Below, piece after piece: positions 10,345 through 21,919 of a DNA stretch of 64,000 nucleotides (within the stretch, counting starts at the first letter, position 1; each line of letters starts with the position of its first letter). The position numbers were made by a program, and so were the translations under genes. Source of the DNA: Siphonodentalium dalli (Eukaryota > Mollusca > Scaphopoda > Gadilida > Siphonodentaliidae). Under the pieces are notes generated by a model that was not told the DNA's origin, did no database searches, and worked only from the letters and a program-made list of their open reading frames with translations. Location of the stretch: contig CP136061.1 in the NCBI GenBank assembly GCA_032622095.1, forward strand, positions 216,658,373 to 216,722,372, read 5' to 3'.

Positions 10345-11329
10345 ACTATAAAGGCCGGCTCCAAATAAAAGGTGTAAACGGGGTGTTATATGGCGTTTTG
10401 TCCGTTGTTTCTCAATGGATATTAATGAAATTTGATGTATATGTCCGGGCTGGGACATGGAATACAATAACGTTTGAATTGTTTTTAAATTCACAAATTT
10501 ATTGATTTTATTCAACTTTTTCGTTCTGAAACACACTATAAAGTGTAAACGGCGGGCTCTAATTAAAAGGTGTAAGCGGCTTATGTGCTTAGCGGTATAG
10601 GTAATCGGATTAACTAACTGACGACTCTAGACTATTAGTCTTGGGTGTTTTGTATCATTTGAGGTTTTTGGGGAAATACTAATTTAGAAATATCTACAAA
10701 TAAACGGCTTGCAACAAACAGAGCTCTGACGCCCTATTGCGATGGACCAAACAATTCCTGGCAATATTTATCACGATTTGATCCTGCCAAGAAGCCTTCT
10801 GCACAAATCCACCATACCGGCACTGGACACTGGGTGCTTTCTGTGATGGACAATAACAATCACGTAGGCATACACCAGTCCTTTTATATAGTCTATTCGC
10901 AGACAAGTTGTCTGCATCTTTGGAAATACAACTTGGACAATTGTATTTCAATACGACAATTCATGTCCCCCAAGTGCAAATGTGCAGCAAACCAATTCCG
11001 TTTATTGTGGCTTATTTGCAATAGCGTTCTTAGTAGAATTTTGCATCACCGTTAAAATAGGGATGAAATATTTTGATCAAAAGAATCTTGTAGAATGTTT
11101 GGAGAAAAATGAATTTACAATGTTTCCAACGGCGAAGAGACCACTGTGATACATGGGCCCACTATATATTATTTTGTAATACTCAGGCACCTGTGTATAT
11201 CTAATTATCTATCCAATCTTCCTTCCCTCTATTTTGGAATAAAATTTAAGACTGTTTATGACCACTCGGTTGTCAAAATATCATAAACACAGCTTGGAGC
11301 ACCTCCGAGTGGGTTGTGAAAATAATAAA

Positions 11330-11424
11330 ATAAAATTTTTTTTTTTTTTAAATCCCTACATACATGTACCTACCCTACCCAAGACAGGTCCCGTTAGCAG
11401 AAACACGGATAATTTTTTTTTAGG
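11330..11424 (+). repeat. Short AGGCCTAAAAAA-type element, copy
   Basis: A poly-T start, CCTACCCTACCC, GTTAGCAGAAACACGG and TTTTTTTTTAGGCCT in order also occur at 22380-22475 and 39325-39413, with a reversed-end relative at 38190-38335. It is a small non-coding repeat family. Confidence 0.55.
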
Positions 11425-11509
11425 CCTAATCATGTTTGTATGTCTCATGTATGTTATTATATTTTATGTGTTTATTATATATACTACTAGCCGATGAGCC
11501 CGACGTTGT

Positions 11510-11960
11510 CCGGGCTATTCAAAAACCAAATTTCAAGTCGATAGCTCCACCCGTTTCCGAGATCTGGTCTGCGCATGCGATAGCTCCACCCGTTTCCGAG
11601 ATCTCGTCTGCGCATGCGCGAAGCTGGCGTCACACGGGCTCGGAGACCCGATAAAATTCGTATTCGGGGCAAGATACATTCACATACCAAATTTCAAGTC
11701 GATAGCTCCACCCGTTTCCGAGATCTCGTTTGCGCATGCGCGAAGCTGGCGTCGCACGGGCTCGGCGACCCGATAAAATTCGTATTCGGGGCAAGATACA
11801 TTCACATACCAAATTTCAAGTCGATAGCTCCACCCGTTTCCGAGATCTCGTCTGCGCATGCGCGAAGCGGGCGTCGCACGGGCTCGCCAATACAACAACG
11901 ACCGCCGCCTGGTCAAACTACACACACGTACCAAGTTTCGTCCCGATCGGTCGAGAATCG
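11510..11960 (+). repeat. Retroelement-like tail with 122-bp tandem repeat (about 3 units)
   Basis: Units start at 11526, 11687 and 11809 with CCAAATTTCAAGTCGATAG. Each carries CCCGTTTCCGAGATCTCGTC, GCGCATGCGCGAAGC and GATAAAATTCGTATTCGGGG. The first unit is longer because a 39-bp piece is duplicated inside it. The array ends in CCAAGTTTCGTCCCGATCGG and then a GACAGACA/AACA run at 11980-12020, typical of invertebrate retroelement 3' ends. Open frames through the array are repeat artefacts. Confidence 0.75.
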
Positions 11961-12912
11961 TAGATTTGTATTAATGACAGACAAACATACAGACAGACAG
12001 ACAGACAAACAAACAAACAGAGGTCTTCAAAATATATATGAGATATGCATAATGATTAAATAAAGTTATCATTTAAAATAAATGTATTTAAATTATTATT
12101 TCGCCAAAACCTCAAATGCCCCAAAACACAATAGTCTAGAGTCGCCAATTAGTTAATCCGATTATACCTATAACGCTAAGCACATAAGCCGCTTACACCT
12201 TTTAATTAGAGCCGGCCGCTACACTTTATAGAACGAAAGAACGAAAAGTTCAATAAAATCAAGAATATTTTTATTTTAAAAACAATTCAAAAGTTAATGT
12301 ATACCATGTCATAACCCTGACATATGTACTAAATTTCAGTCATATCCATTTATAAACAAAGAAGATAATGCGACATCACGTCCGCTAACACCTTTTAATT
12401 GGAGCCGGCCGTTTACACTTTATAGTGTGTTTCAGAACGAAAAAGTTGAATAAAATCAATAAATTTGTGAATTTAAAAACAATTCAAACGTTATTGTATT
12501 CCATGTCCCAACCCGGACATATACACCCAATTTCATTAATATCCATTGAGAAACAACGAACCAAACGCCATATAACACCCCGTTTACACCTTTTATTTGG
12601 AGCCGGCCTCGGCCTCGGCATACACTTTATAGTGTGTCCCCTTAAAATTGAGAAAAAAATGACATCGAAAAAAAAACGCAAACACCTCCCATAAATTATT
12701 CGCCACTTGCACAGCCATAGCCATTTACCATGTGGTTATATTTGATGTTTCTCGACGGGAAACACATTTGTGCATTTTTTCGTGTACTTTTCACCCATGA
12801 CCATGTATCATTGACCATTCAGCTGCCAGAATGTTTTTTATGCTGATCCCAGGGGAAATCACTCTACTAATTTGTATTTGGTGTATTGTAACCCACTGGG
12901 CATACTGCAGCA

Positions 12913-14185
12913 TAGTCCAAGTCTTCTCGTACTAAAGTAAAACCAGCTAAGATATTGAGATGGAGATGCTGGTATTTAGTCCGAGATCGCTGCCATAGGG
13001 TTCTTACAACACGAGTCACGCCCAGGGTTTTTGGTGGGAATTCGTGGTGTATTTTACTCAATTTACCTCTCAAATCAATACATGATGCTATATACATCGG
13101 AAAGAGTTCATCTTATGGTCATAATGGTGTATAATAATCTAACTTTCATCAGGTCAGGGAGAACCCAAAATCGATGTACTAAACCTCGATTTGTGTAAAA
13201 AACCTCGATCGAGGTTCTTCGAGACCATGTGACCACTGGTCAAAACATACACCCATGATATAAGGGGAAACACTCTAAACCAAATATGTTACTAATGGAA
13301 GTAATATAGACTATAGTGTAAGTGATATTGTGTGGAGTATTTCATAATACACCTGTGGGAGGCCAAATTCACATTTAATAATTGATTGCGCTTAAGCAAA
13401 ATTCATTATTAAATGTGAATTTGGCCTCCCATAGGTGTAAGATGAAATACTCCACACAATATCACCAGTGGTCACATGGTCTCGAAGAACCTTGATCGAG
13501 GTTTTTTACACAAATCGAGGTTTAGTACATCGATTTTGGGTTCTCCCTGACCTGTTCATGTTAAATTACACATAGAATATTCCGGTTGATTGCCACTAAC
13601 GTCGCTTTTTTGATATGTTTGTTTACGTTTTAAACTTTTAACTGAAAGCCGAGTGTTCCGAAGAACTTCGGAATTGTCCGGAGTTGTTTTGGCGGAGACA
13701 AATTTCGATACAAACAAGATGGCAGCCGCCATATTTATTATAATGCTCGTTGTGTTTACACTGTTTTAAACTGTGAGAGGGTTGTAATTCCCATAATTTA
13801 TTTAATGTATTACATTTATATCTTCAATATTTACTTATTAATCTATTTATTTATTTATTGACAGTTTGGCACTCATAATTACAATGGAGAATTCATACTT
13901 TTAAAAATATGTCAACAATGCGGTAAATGTCTCTTTTCACATTAAATTACCGCTTTCAATTCACAACTGATGTGGGTTTCAGATCAAATATCATGTCTTC
14001 TGCGGAAAAAAATCTGTTTATTGTCGCAATTGTGATATTTTATTTCATATAATTGTGGTTTTATTTGAGCGGGTCACTAACGCTTAACTCGTGTTATAAG
14101 AAGCCTATGGCGGCGATCTCGAACTAAATACCAGCATCTCCATCCCAAGATCTTGGCTGGTTTTAGTACGAGAAAACTTGGACTA
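12913..14185. mobile_element. TIR transposon of the TAGTCCAAG family, copy 1, with nested foldback
   Basis: Inverted ends TAGTCCAAGTCTTCTCG... and their complement enclose the element. The internal block CCGGAATATTCTATGTGTAA and its surroundings are shared with copies at 26491-27421 and 49734-50896. CACTGGGCA follows the right end (14186-14194) and occurs at 12894-12902, ten bases outside the left end. That suggests a 9-bp target duplication with extra bases at the left border. Removing the 405-bp foldback and its duplication leaves about 860 bp. Confidence 0.75.
13150..13554. mobile_element. Foldback MITE (405 bp) nested in the TAGTCCAAG-family element
   Basis: The ends CAGGTCAGGGAG and CTCCCTGACCTG are flanked by TTCAT at 13145-13149 and 13555-13559. 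The empty site AACTTTCATGTTAAATTAC is visible, reversed, in the related element near 27188. The arms pair over most of their length, meeting near 13395; the left arm has an extra stretch of about 80 bp (13237-13320). Confidence 0.85.
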
Positions 14186-15043
14186 CACTGGGCAATGCCC
14201 AGTCACTCCAGTCTCCACAGGTTTTGGTAGTTTTATAATATCTTTTTTTCATGAAAATGTTATCACCATTGTATAATATGAAGTACAGGTATATAAGCAA
14301 AACACCGGAAGTAGATTAAATTTCCAGTGAGGAATTTGGAATTTATTTTGTTGTGATACTATTTACCCTATCTTAGTATCTACGTTAATTAACATTGCGC
14401 GTTCATAGAATCATACAAATATAATTAGCACTAGCTTTACTTACAGTGTTCGTCTTACTAAAGAATCTTCCAAATAATAGAAAGAAACAAAACTTTTTTT
14501 TATTTATAAAACTACCAGTGCCTGTGGTCACACACGGTTTTAAGGACTTTCAACTTTGCTAACCCAATTTTCCCCAAATTTGATGGAGTCCAGAATAAAG
14601 GTTTATGTTCACTTTTACTAGTAATCACAGCAACCAAACCCATGGATGCAACATTTTAAGAGTATAATTCATGGTAGATTATTTTAGAAATACAAAATGT
14701 GAAATTAATATTATTTATAGAAATTTTTAAATTTATTTTTTTGAACCCATATTCAACAAACACAAAGTCCATATCTAAGAAAAAAATATGGGTATGTATA
14801 CTGAACACTATGAAGAATGATGAACAATAAAGATATACTCACAGTTCTTCAGTGTTCTTCCGATTTTTGGCTTGGAAGCAGTTATTTACAAATGGTAGAT
14901 TTCATTGCTCAGTACTGCTATTTGGGAACCGAATTTGATGGGTCAAGTTAATGTTCACTCAAGCCAGCTGGGATTATGATCAGCAGATGCTGACCATCAG
15001 AATATTATCTCCTGATTGATGACCTAGTTTCTGGGCAATGGTC

Positions 15044-15074
<31 letters not shown>

Positions 15075-16001
15075 GCAAAGTCCTTAACTTGTATGAATGA
15101 ACAGGATAAATGAATGAATATAACGAATGATCAGTTTTATTGACAATCAGGTTACCTTCACAGGTAAAGTAGTTTTAATCAAATTTATAAATCGGTATCC
15201 TAATATAATATACAGAAATTATGAAAGTATTACCAAATGGCGGGACATACGTATCTCAAAGAAAATCACTGCACACAAAATACCAGGCATATGTTGCCTG
15301 TTTCCTATAAATAAATCATTCCGGACACCAAATGAACGGTTTTCATCATTAGCGATGAGTGACTCGTCGCCATCCATATCGCCATTTTGTTTCTAACCTG
15401 TATTCTGAAAAAAGTGCATGGGTTCCGACATGCTTTTAGTTGCAGAAAACCAGTCTTTCCAACTGTCTATTGAACACGTATAGAAAACAAAGTGACCATA
15501 TGGATGGCAACTAGTCACTCGTTGCTAATGGTGAATACATCAGTACACAGCCCTTTTAATTCAGATTGTTTGATCTGCTACGGCAACCCTTTATCGTGGC
15601 CCAGTTTGCTTCAGCAAATGGCTTCGGCATTGCCGATTGCCGTAGCCAATTATGAGGCCTGAGTACATGATACCATATCATAGAGTTACATGAAAGAGGA
15701 AATTATATAGATCTCATGACATGATGAAGTGATATCAGGCATAAATACTGAGTGACTTACTGGACTTGAAGACTAAAGGCCTTTCTAGCCCAGCCACACA
15801 AAATGCAGCAAGTGCTGCAAGTCACTATAGAAATGCTGCAAATCCCTCTAATGGAAGGTGGATTGTGGTGGATTAGTCTGGATCTGAATGGGTACGTCAT
15901 ATAGTGACCAATGCTGGTGTTTTCACGATGGGAGTGGAGGCACTAGATGTTGGTTTCTAAATAACTCCCAAGTTCATCCACTGAACCACAATGGTCTAAG
16001 A
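14186..16001. other. No gene; homopolymer G run and an inverted repeat
   Basis: A run of 28 G lies at 15044-15071. Two 50-bp arms (15342-15392 and 15484-15537, sharing GCCATCCATAT and GAGTGACT) form an inverted repeat with about 90 bp between them. No convincing exon is seen. Confidence 0.5.
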
Positions 16002-17163
16002 ACTCCTCTTCCAGTAGATCATGCCATGAATCTCTAATCTGGCTATCGCTCATAGAGATCATATTCTACCAGTACAAAACCTTTAAACTTTTTAAAGTTT
16101 TGACATGGAACCTTATAAAGTCGAAAAAATATATATTTCTTAGTTATTATTAATCCCAGTCTGCTGGTACGTAAAAATCAGCTAAGATATTGGGATAGAC
16201 AGATGCTGTGTTTACGACCCAGATCGCACTCATTCGCATCCTATAGCTGACTTTACGCGCTAGTCATCAGCTCACATAAAACCACAAATAAATGAAATCA
16301 CACATCACAATTACATATATATCGCTAGACGTTCCGTGTAAGAAATGTTTGACTAATAAGTTGTTCAATTAAAATAAACACATAATAGTGATGTGATTCT
16401 GGAAATAAATTGTTGTTTACGGTCGTACTCAATTTGTTTACGGGAGATTTTGGGTGTACTGGATTGTTGGCATAGAAGCCGAACATTGCCGATTAAACTT
16501 TGGACCACTTCGGCTCTCAGTTAAAATGTAAACAAATCGATGTGTGTCCTAATAAACCAGAATATTCTATGTGTAATTGAACACGAAACTTAGATTATTA
16601 TACATCATTATGACCATAAGATATCACTTCCGAAATATAAAGCATCATGTAATGATTTATTGGGTAACATCGAGTTAAAGAACCGACCAATACCGCCACC
16701 AAATGTGTGCGTAAAATCCGATATAGGATGTCAATGGGAGTAGTCTGGGATGTAAACACAGCATCTGTCTATCCCAATATCATAGCTTGTTTAGGTACCA
16801 GCAGACTGTGGCTAAGTTATTATCTGTTCCTTAATATTAATGTACTCTGCTGTAGGTGAAGGTACCTACTCAAAATTTCATGATTTAAGAGAATTAGTGA
16901 GTGATTTTGCTTTGCGTCGCTTACAATTATGGAATTACTCCTGGGTAATTAATTCAATGTTTATTGCGTTGCTATTCATACAGTGAACGCATTATTAAGG
17001 AACAGATAATAACTAAGAAATATATTCTCCGCTTATTGTTTCGACTTTATAATGTTCCCTGTCAAAACTTCAAAAAGTACCAAGGTATTGTACTGGTGAA
17101 ATATGATCTCTATGGGCGTTAGCCAGAGTAGAGATTCATGGCATTATCTACTCTTCCAGTTGG
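16002..17163. mobile_element. Foldback element with arms of about 175 bp, interrupted by another transposon
   Basis: The left arm (16002-16150, continuing at 16815-16840) is mirrored by 16991-17163. Shared pieces include ATGCCATGAATCTCTA, CATAGAGATCATATT and TTATAAAGTCGAAA. The left arm is split by the 9-bp-duplication element at 16151-16814. Target duplication of the foldback itself was not resolved. Confidence 0.75.
16151..16814. mobile_element. TIR transposon, TAGTCCAAG-family relative (664 bp), nested
   Basis: AGTTATTAT at 16142-16150 and 16815-16823 is the 9-bp target duplication. The right arm of the surrounding foldback shows the uninterrupted site. The ends (TAATCCCAGTCTGCTGG and, reversed, TAGCCACAGTCTGCTGG) and the subterminal CAGCTAAGATATTGGGAT align with the TAGTCCAAG family. 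Mutator-like by duplication length; non-coding. Confidence 0.8.
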
Positions 17164-17304
17164 TTCCAATCAGAAATGTATTTGAGAGTGGTTTGGGGGG
17201 GGGGGGCTAGCCCCAGGATTCTCCTTAATCTATCATTTGTATGCCTTTAATTTGAGAAATAAAAAAAAATAAAAAAAAAAGAAGAAGAAAACATATAACA
17301 CATT

Positions 17305-17972
17305 TTACAAATTTATTTTTTCTTCTTTTTCCTTTTTCCTGCTGGTTGATCTTTTGGTGCTGTTGTTGCTGCTGTTGTTGGCCACCATAGCCGCTATACA
17401 TTTCCGAGTTGCCCTCGTGGTCTCTATGTTTGTAGATATGATGTCATAGTTCTGTCCTGGATGTATAAATTCCCAGTAGGCTTCCATTGCTTGGATCATC
17501 TTGCCTGTGTGAGTTGATGTGGTTGTTGTTGTTACCGCCTGGCCAGGACTTTTCTCGTTGGACACCTGCTTGATGTACTTTGGCGTCTCCGGGGTAGAGA
17601 AGGGTGGATCCATCTCTGCCTCAGTCTTTCTAAACATACACTCAGATTCATACTGATACTGACACTATATCTTATATGTGGGTATGTAGTTTACTCCAGA
17701 CTGTCTCTGCCTGTGCCCGTGCAGCTGTTGTGGCCGATGGTGATTCCAGCTGAACTTCAAACCGCAGAGGAGCTGGTGATGGAATATCAGTCTCCTGTGC
17801 GGGACTACTGGTACTACTGGAAGCGGCATTCTGCATGCTGGGATGCGGAGGAACCGCTGGTGTAATGTCAGTGGTCTGTGCGGTGATCAAGTGGGAGGAG
17901 GGATCTGGGCGTCTCTCAGATCTCTTCGCGTTCCGTCTGGCCATCCGCGCTTCATCCCTTCTGCATCTGGAA
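17305..17972 (-). CDS. Possible two-exon gene fragment, unknown function
   Basis: Two open segments lie head to tail on the - strand. The first (about 17972-17672) reads CRRDEARMARRNAKRSERR, then a Ser/Thr/Pro/Ala-rich stretch. The second (17637-17305) has a compact middle (MIQAMEAYWEFIHPGQNYD) and a basic end KRSTSRKKEKEEKINL, with AATAAA overlapping the stop. An acceptor-like TTTAG lies before the second segment, but the best donor-like GTAAAC at the end of the first leaves the frames out of phase. Helentron-like sequence begins exactly at 17973, so any upstream exon has been cut off or the start is an artefact. I do not recognise the protein. It could be a decayed gene end or chance open frames. 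Confidence 0.3.
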
Positions 17973-19530
17973 AAAACATGGCCACCAGCTGTCATATTGG
18001 ATTTCAAAATTCAATCCATTTGACAGGCTACAGGCCAGAGTGTTCATCTGACCATCATGAAATTTGTTGTGGATGTTAATATTGACACATAGATGGGAAT
18101 GAGGCATGTTTGGGTCATTTAGCCATAAAACATGGCTGCTGGCAGCCATATTGGATTTTACTGTTTGCATGACTAAATCCTTTGGCACAGGTTAAAGTTC
18201 ATACCTTTACTTGGTTCATTATGAAATTTGTCATGGCTGTTAGTATTGATTTGTAGATGGGAACGAGTCATTTTGGGGTCATTCGGTCTTAAAACATAGC
18301 TGCTGGCAGCCATCTTGAATTTTACTCTTTGCACAACATGCAGACTACATCCCTCATCTGATCATCACCAAGCTTTATACGGATCATCGGGTGACCTCTA
18401 GATGGGAGCCATCAAACTTTTCCTAATTTTGTTGGATTTTACTCTTTGTATGACTAAATTATTTGGTACACCCTACCGACGACACCCTACTTGTCTCATC
18501 ATCACTAAACTTCACATGGATATTTGAGATGACCACAAGATGGGAGTAATCTAGTTTTTACAAATTACGATAAAAATATGCCACCTGAGGCCATATTGGA
18601 TTTTACTTTGTACTGGTATATATATCTGCAATGTTGATATCTACTATTACTTAGACATTTCAACTTTCCGCATTCCTAATCGCTCCATTAACTGTAACAT
18701 ATCAAATTATCCCCTCTCAAAAGTTGAGCTACAGTGTCAGTCCTTCCCAGGAGACGGGAGTGATATCACTCTCACCTATGCGCACTCGTAATTTTCAAAT
18801 GACGGGTGCTAAAATTCACACCCATCCCTCATCTCAAAATACTAATGGAGACTGTAATTGTTGGGTCAATAGTGAACTGTTTGAAAGTTTATTTAGATCC
18901 TTTACCATCTCAGTTCAAAGATGGCATATTAATGTGTAACTAGACATAGGTCTATTCCACAATGACTTTTTGTTTTAGAAAAACCCAACTTACAATTATA
19001 GTATGGGTGCAATATTACACCCGTCTTCTGAATTACGGGAGCAAATAAATGCTCATGCTGTGTTTTCCTTGTGGGAAGGACTGCAGTGTCATTGACACTT
19101 TCGTCAGATTGTCACCAAACTTCATATGGATCTTCTCGGTAACTATTAGATGGGAGCTATCAATTTGTTCAGACATGGCTGCCAGTGGCCTTCTTGGATT
19201 TTACTCTTTGCGTGACTAAATCTTTCGGCACACCCTACATATCACATACCTCATCCGATCTTCACCTAACTTCATATGGTTCTTTGGGTTAACCTCTAGA
19301 TGGGAGCTGTCAAATTTCACTGAAATTCATTAAACATCATGGCTGCGAGCAGTCATCTTGCATTTCGCATTTATTGGAGAAATGTTTGAAAATAAAATAA
19401 TTTCATATACGCAGTACAATCTCTTTACTGAAACTTTTGACTTTTCTGCTTTTTGATCATTCTATTGACTGCTTAGCATAAAATTTTTAACACCTCCCCA
19501 AGTTGAGCTACAGAGTCATTGACACTTTCA
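17973..19530 (+). mobile_element. Older Helentron-like copies of family A, nested in one another
   Basis: Diverged monomers (with GCCATATTGGATTTTACT, CCTCTAGATGGGAGC and similar) fill the region. One copy ends near 19101 in the family terminus GAGCTACAGTGTCATTGACA, split by a later 346-bp element. It lies inside monomers of another copy that ends near 19530 with GAGCTACAGAGTCATTGACA. The 5' end is missing at the border with 17972. Confidence 0.7.
18738..19083. mobile_element. Small TIR element (346 bp) inserted in a Helentron 3' hairpin
   Basis: Ends CAGTCCTTCCCA and TGGGAAGGACTG are flanked by CAGTGT at 18732-18737 and 19084-19089. Removing the element and one CAGTGT restores the family A terminus. 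The interior has no coding signal; superfamily uncertain with a 6-bp duplication. Confidence 0.75.
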
Positions 19531-19534
19531 TTGG

Positions 19535-19700
19535 AATTTGCACTCAATTTACGTTTCCGGATGATAACTTTAGTAAGTTACAACTGATTGGAATGAAGTA
19601 TGTGAATTTACTAGCCAAAAATACAGGTCAAGTTCGAATTTCGGTTCCGCCTTTCCTATTTTCACCAGAGTTATGGCCCTTTGGAATTATTACTGGCTTA
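19535..19700 (+). repeat. Single 161-bp-class monomer
   Basis: Contains TTTCCGGATGATAACTTTAG, ATACAGGTCAAGTTCGAAT and CAGAGTTATGGCCCTTT in the order found in the five-unit array at 59319-60050. It begins right after the 3' end of a family A Helentron-like copy. Confidence 0.7.
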
Positions 19701-19750
19701 TTTTGCCATGGCCTCAGGCTAGCGATGCTCTTGTATTTTTCTGATTTTAG

Positions 19751-19917
19751 GACTGAACAAAACCGCCAACATTAAGAGAACAGGATCTCCAATCCTTCTG
19801 AGGCAGGTAAAGATGCCGCCCATACAAGGAGGGGATGTCAGGTCCCTGGTCGAGGATTACATCAAGAAGAATAAAGTTATGATCTTCAGCAAATCAACAT
19901 GTCCTTTCTGTTTGAAA
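19751..19917 (+). CDS. Thioredoxin-glutathione reductase-like, glutaredoxin-domain exon
   Basis: Coding from ATG 19813 gives 35 residues with VMIFSKSTCPFCLK, where C30 and C33 form the CxxC glutaredoxin active site that handles glutathione disulfides. The exon ends at 19917 before a GTAAGT donor (phase 0), and the next exon continues the domain exactly. The match to VMIFSKS-CP...KVK.LF...VLELD of animal TXNRD3/TGR enzymes is close; a stand-alone glutaredoxin is the alternative. An acceptor TTTTAG ends at 19750, and the frame from 19753 to the ATG has no stop, so translation may start further upstream. The flavin and pyridine-nucleotide domains are not in view. Confidence 0.75.
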
Positions 19918-20253
19918 GTAAGTACATGTGCTTGTTATGTTAAAGAAAATATTGTTCATCATTCAGTTTTCACTTCCCTCATTGTTAGGATATTATCATG
20001 AAGGTCTGACCTTTGCCTCGCCTAGCACATACTGGTAGTTTACATTCAGTGATCATCACACAATTGATTTCTTCAGATAAACATTTTTTATTTTTAAATA
20101 AAAGTTATAAATTGAAGAAATACAATACCAGGTTGGTTATCTTTCTAAACTATACTTGTGCTGTATTTTATTCTTGCTTCCCTACATGTTTTATCTTGTT
20201 ATAAATAAAGTGATATTTAAAAATTAATAATTGTTTCTTATATTTTTCTTAAA

Positions 20254-20690
20254 GGTACTCAATCCGATCAGACGCTGCTAAATTACTATTTCTTTGGCTT
20301 CGGGGGGTAAAAAATATTTGATTCGAGTCGAGGAACCCACACATCAAAGCTCAAAGTGATTAGGTATTGATGTTTGAAGTTGGCGATTTCTATTTTTTGT
20401 CGGACGGAACTTGCCGGTCAGACGGACGGTCTTGTAGATAAAGATGGATAACTCTGAAATCAAGAGGTAATAATAACCACTTGATTTTAGAGTTATCCAT
20501 CTTTATCTGCAAGACCATCCATTTGACCGGCAAGAACTGTCCCACAAACAATAGAAATTGCAAACTTAAAAAATCGATATCTAATCACTCTGAGCTTTGA
20601 TGGGTAGGTTCCTCGACTGGAATCAAATATTTTTTACCCTCGAAGCCAAAGAAATAGTAAATTAGGAGCGTCTGATCGGATTGAGTACCT
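20254..20690. mobile_element. TTAA-type foldback MITE, copy 2 (437 bp), in the reductase intron
   Basis: Terminal AGGTACTCAATCCGATCAGA and its complement lie between TTAA at 20250-20253 and 20691-20694. Unlike copy 1, the whole copy is a near-perfect hairpin, with the axis near 20470 at AATAATAACC. Confidence 0.85.
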
Positions 20691-20881
20691 TTAAGTCTCC
20701 CCCACTTCTCCCTATTTTGTGCTGAAGTCTCCCTAAAAATATCCAGAGGGAGAAGCCCACTTCTCCCTGTTTTCAAACCCTAACTTGGGCCCTGCAGTGA
20801 TGGTTACCTTCGTTGTTTGTTAGGCCATGCAAAGTCAATTTCCCATTTCTCATGCTAAAAAATGTTGAAAAGCATGCACAC

Positions 20882-21677
20882 CAGGCTTGTCAACCGGTAC
20901 CAGTACCGGTACCGGCGGTACTTGGCCGTTTCAACGGTACCGGTTCTGATACTCGGTACCGACGGTTCTCGGTACTCGCCAAAAACAGTAAATAGATCAG
21001 TATGTATCGATTAAAATTGAAGGAACTTTGCTCTTTTAAGTGTGCCGCAACTGCCGCTTGCATTATGATATGCTACTATGTGTCAACGGATCAAGCACGC
21101 GGCGGCGGATGCCGAGTCTTGAAGCTGTTATCATTTTATTCAACAATGTATATATGTGTCATTGACTCAATGTGTGTTACATTATAACTTACATATGAGG
21201 ATTGCAGCCTTGCGGGTACATAAAATTTATTTCAGTTTAAATTGTCATTCACCATATATATATACCCATCTTTCCGATGCATGTATTTGAGCGCCTGAAG
21301 CCCTAAACATAAAAGTTCTAACACCTATCAGGCTGCCTAAATTATGGCACATTTAAGGTGATTGTTGTGGGTGATAAATCCAACTATTTCAGACTATACT
21401 AATGCATGTATGTCACACATTTATGTGTGGCTGCCGTGCATACGTGTATTAGGATAGTCTGACATGGTTGTATTTGTCATCCACAACAATCACCAAAAAC
21501 TGGCACAAAGTGCCATACATTACCAGTAATTACCACATTAGAATATACTCTTTTAATTGTGTGATATGTAGTGGAATAAACAATACAACACCAGTACCGG
21601 TACCGGTACCGCGGTTCCAAAGCAGTACCGGTACTGGTACCGACTACCTTGGTACCAGCGGTACTTTGACAAGCCTG
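20882..21677. mobile_element. hAT-like non-autonomous element (796 bp) with clusters of GGTACC
   Basis: ATGCACAC at 20874-20881 and 21678-21685 is an exact 8-bp duplication. Terminal repeats are CAGGCTTGTCAA and TTGACAAGCCTG. Both subterminal zones are dense in GGTACC and CCGGTACCGG palindromes. The middle holds a second hairpin (about 21350-21515, GGTGATTGTTGTGG and complement). An 8-bp duplication with a CAGG...TCAA end suits hAT. It lies in the intron of the reductase gene. Confidence 0.85.
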
Positions 21678-21764
21678 ATGCACACGCATGGTTTTTATAT
21701 GCCCGATTTTAAATAAACTGGGCATAATATGTTATTGGCCTGCGTCTGTCTTGCTGTCTGTTCG

Positions 21765-21919
21765 TACTGTCACATTGGTTTCCGGATGATAACTCTTAGA
21801 TAGTCTCAATCAAATGACATTAAATTTGGTACATGTATGTGGGTTTACCAGCACAATATACAGGTCAAGTTTGAAGTCGGTTTATGCCCGCCAATTTTCA
21901 CCAGAGTTATGGCATTTTT
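21765..21919 (+). repeat. Single 161-bp-class monomer
   Basis: TTTCCGGATGATAACT, ATACAGGTCAAGTTTGAA and CACCAGAGTTATGGC are in the usual order. It is cut at 21920 by the start of a family A Helentron-like element. Confidence 0.65.

Larger units (their letters stand above)
10345..12645. mobile_element. Large inverted-repeat element or composite, about 2.3 kb
   Basis: Sequence at 10345-10665, read on the - strand, matches 12108-12215 plus 12395-12645 on the + strand (shared TAAGCCGCTTACACCTTTTA, ACTTTATAGTGTGTTTCAG, CATATAACACCCCGTTTACA). The right arm contains an extra diverged copy of the internal unit (12215-12395), so its arm is a partial tandem duplication. The middle holds an unrelated retroelement tail with a tandem repeat. 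Exact ends and target duplication were not resolved. Confidence 0.6.

Noticed and set aside
11614-12063. 149-codon open frame and several overlapping frames on both strands
   Set aside because: All are translations of the 122-bp tandem repeat and the GACA-rich tail.
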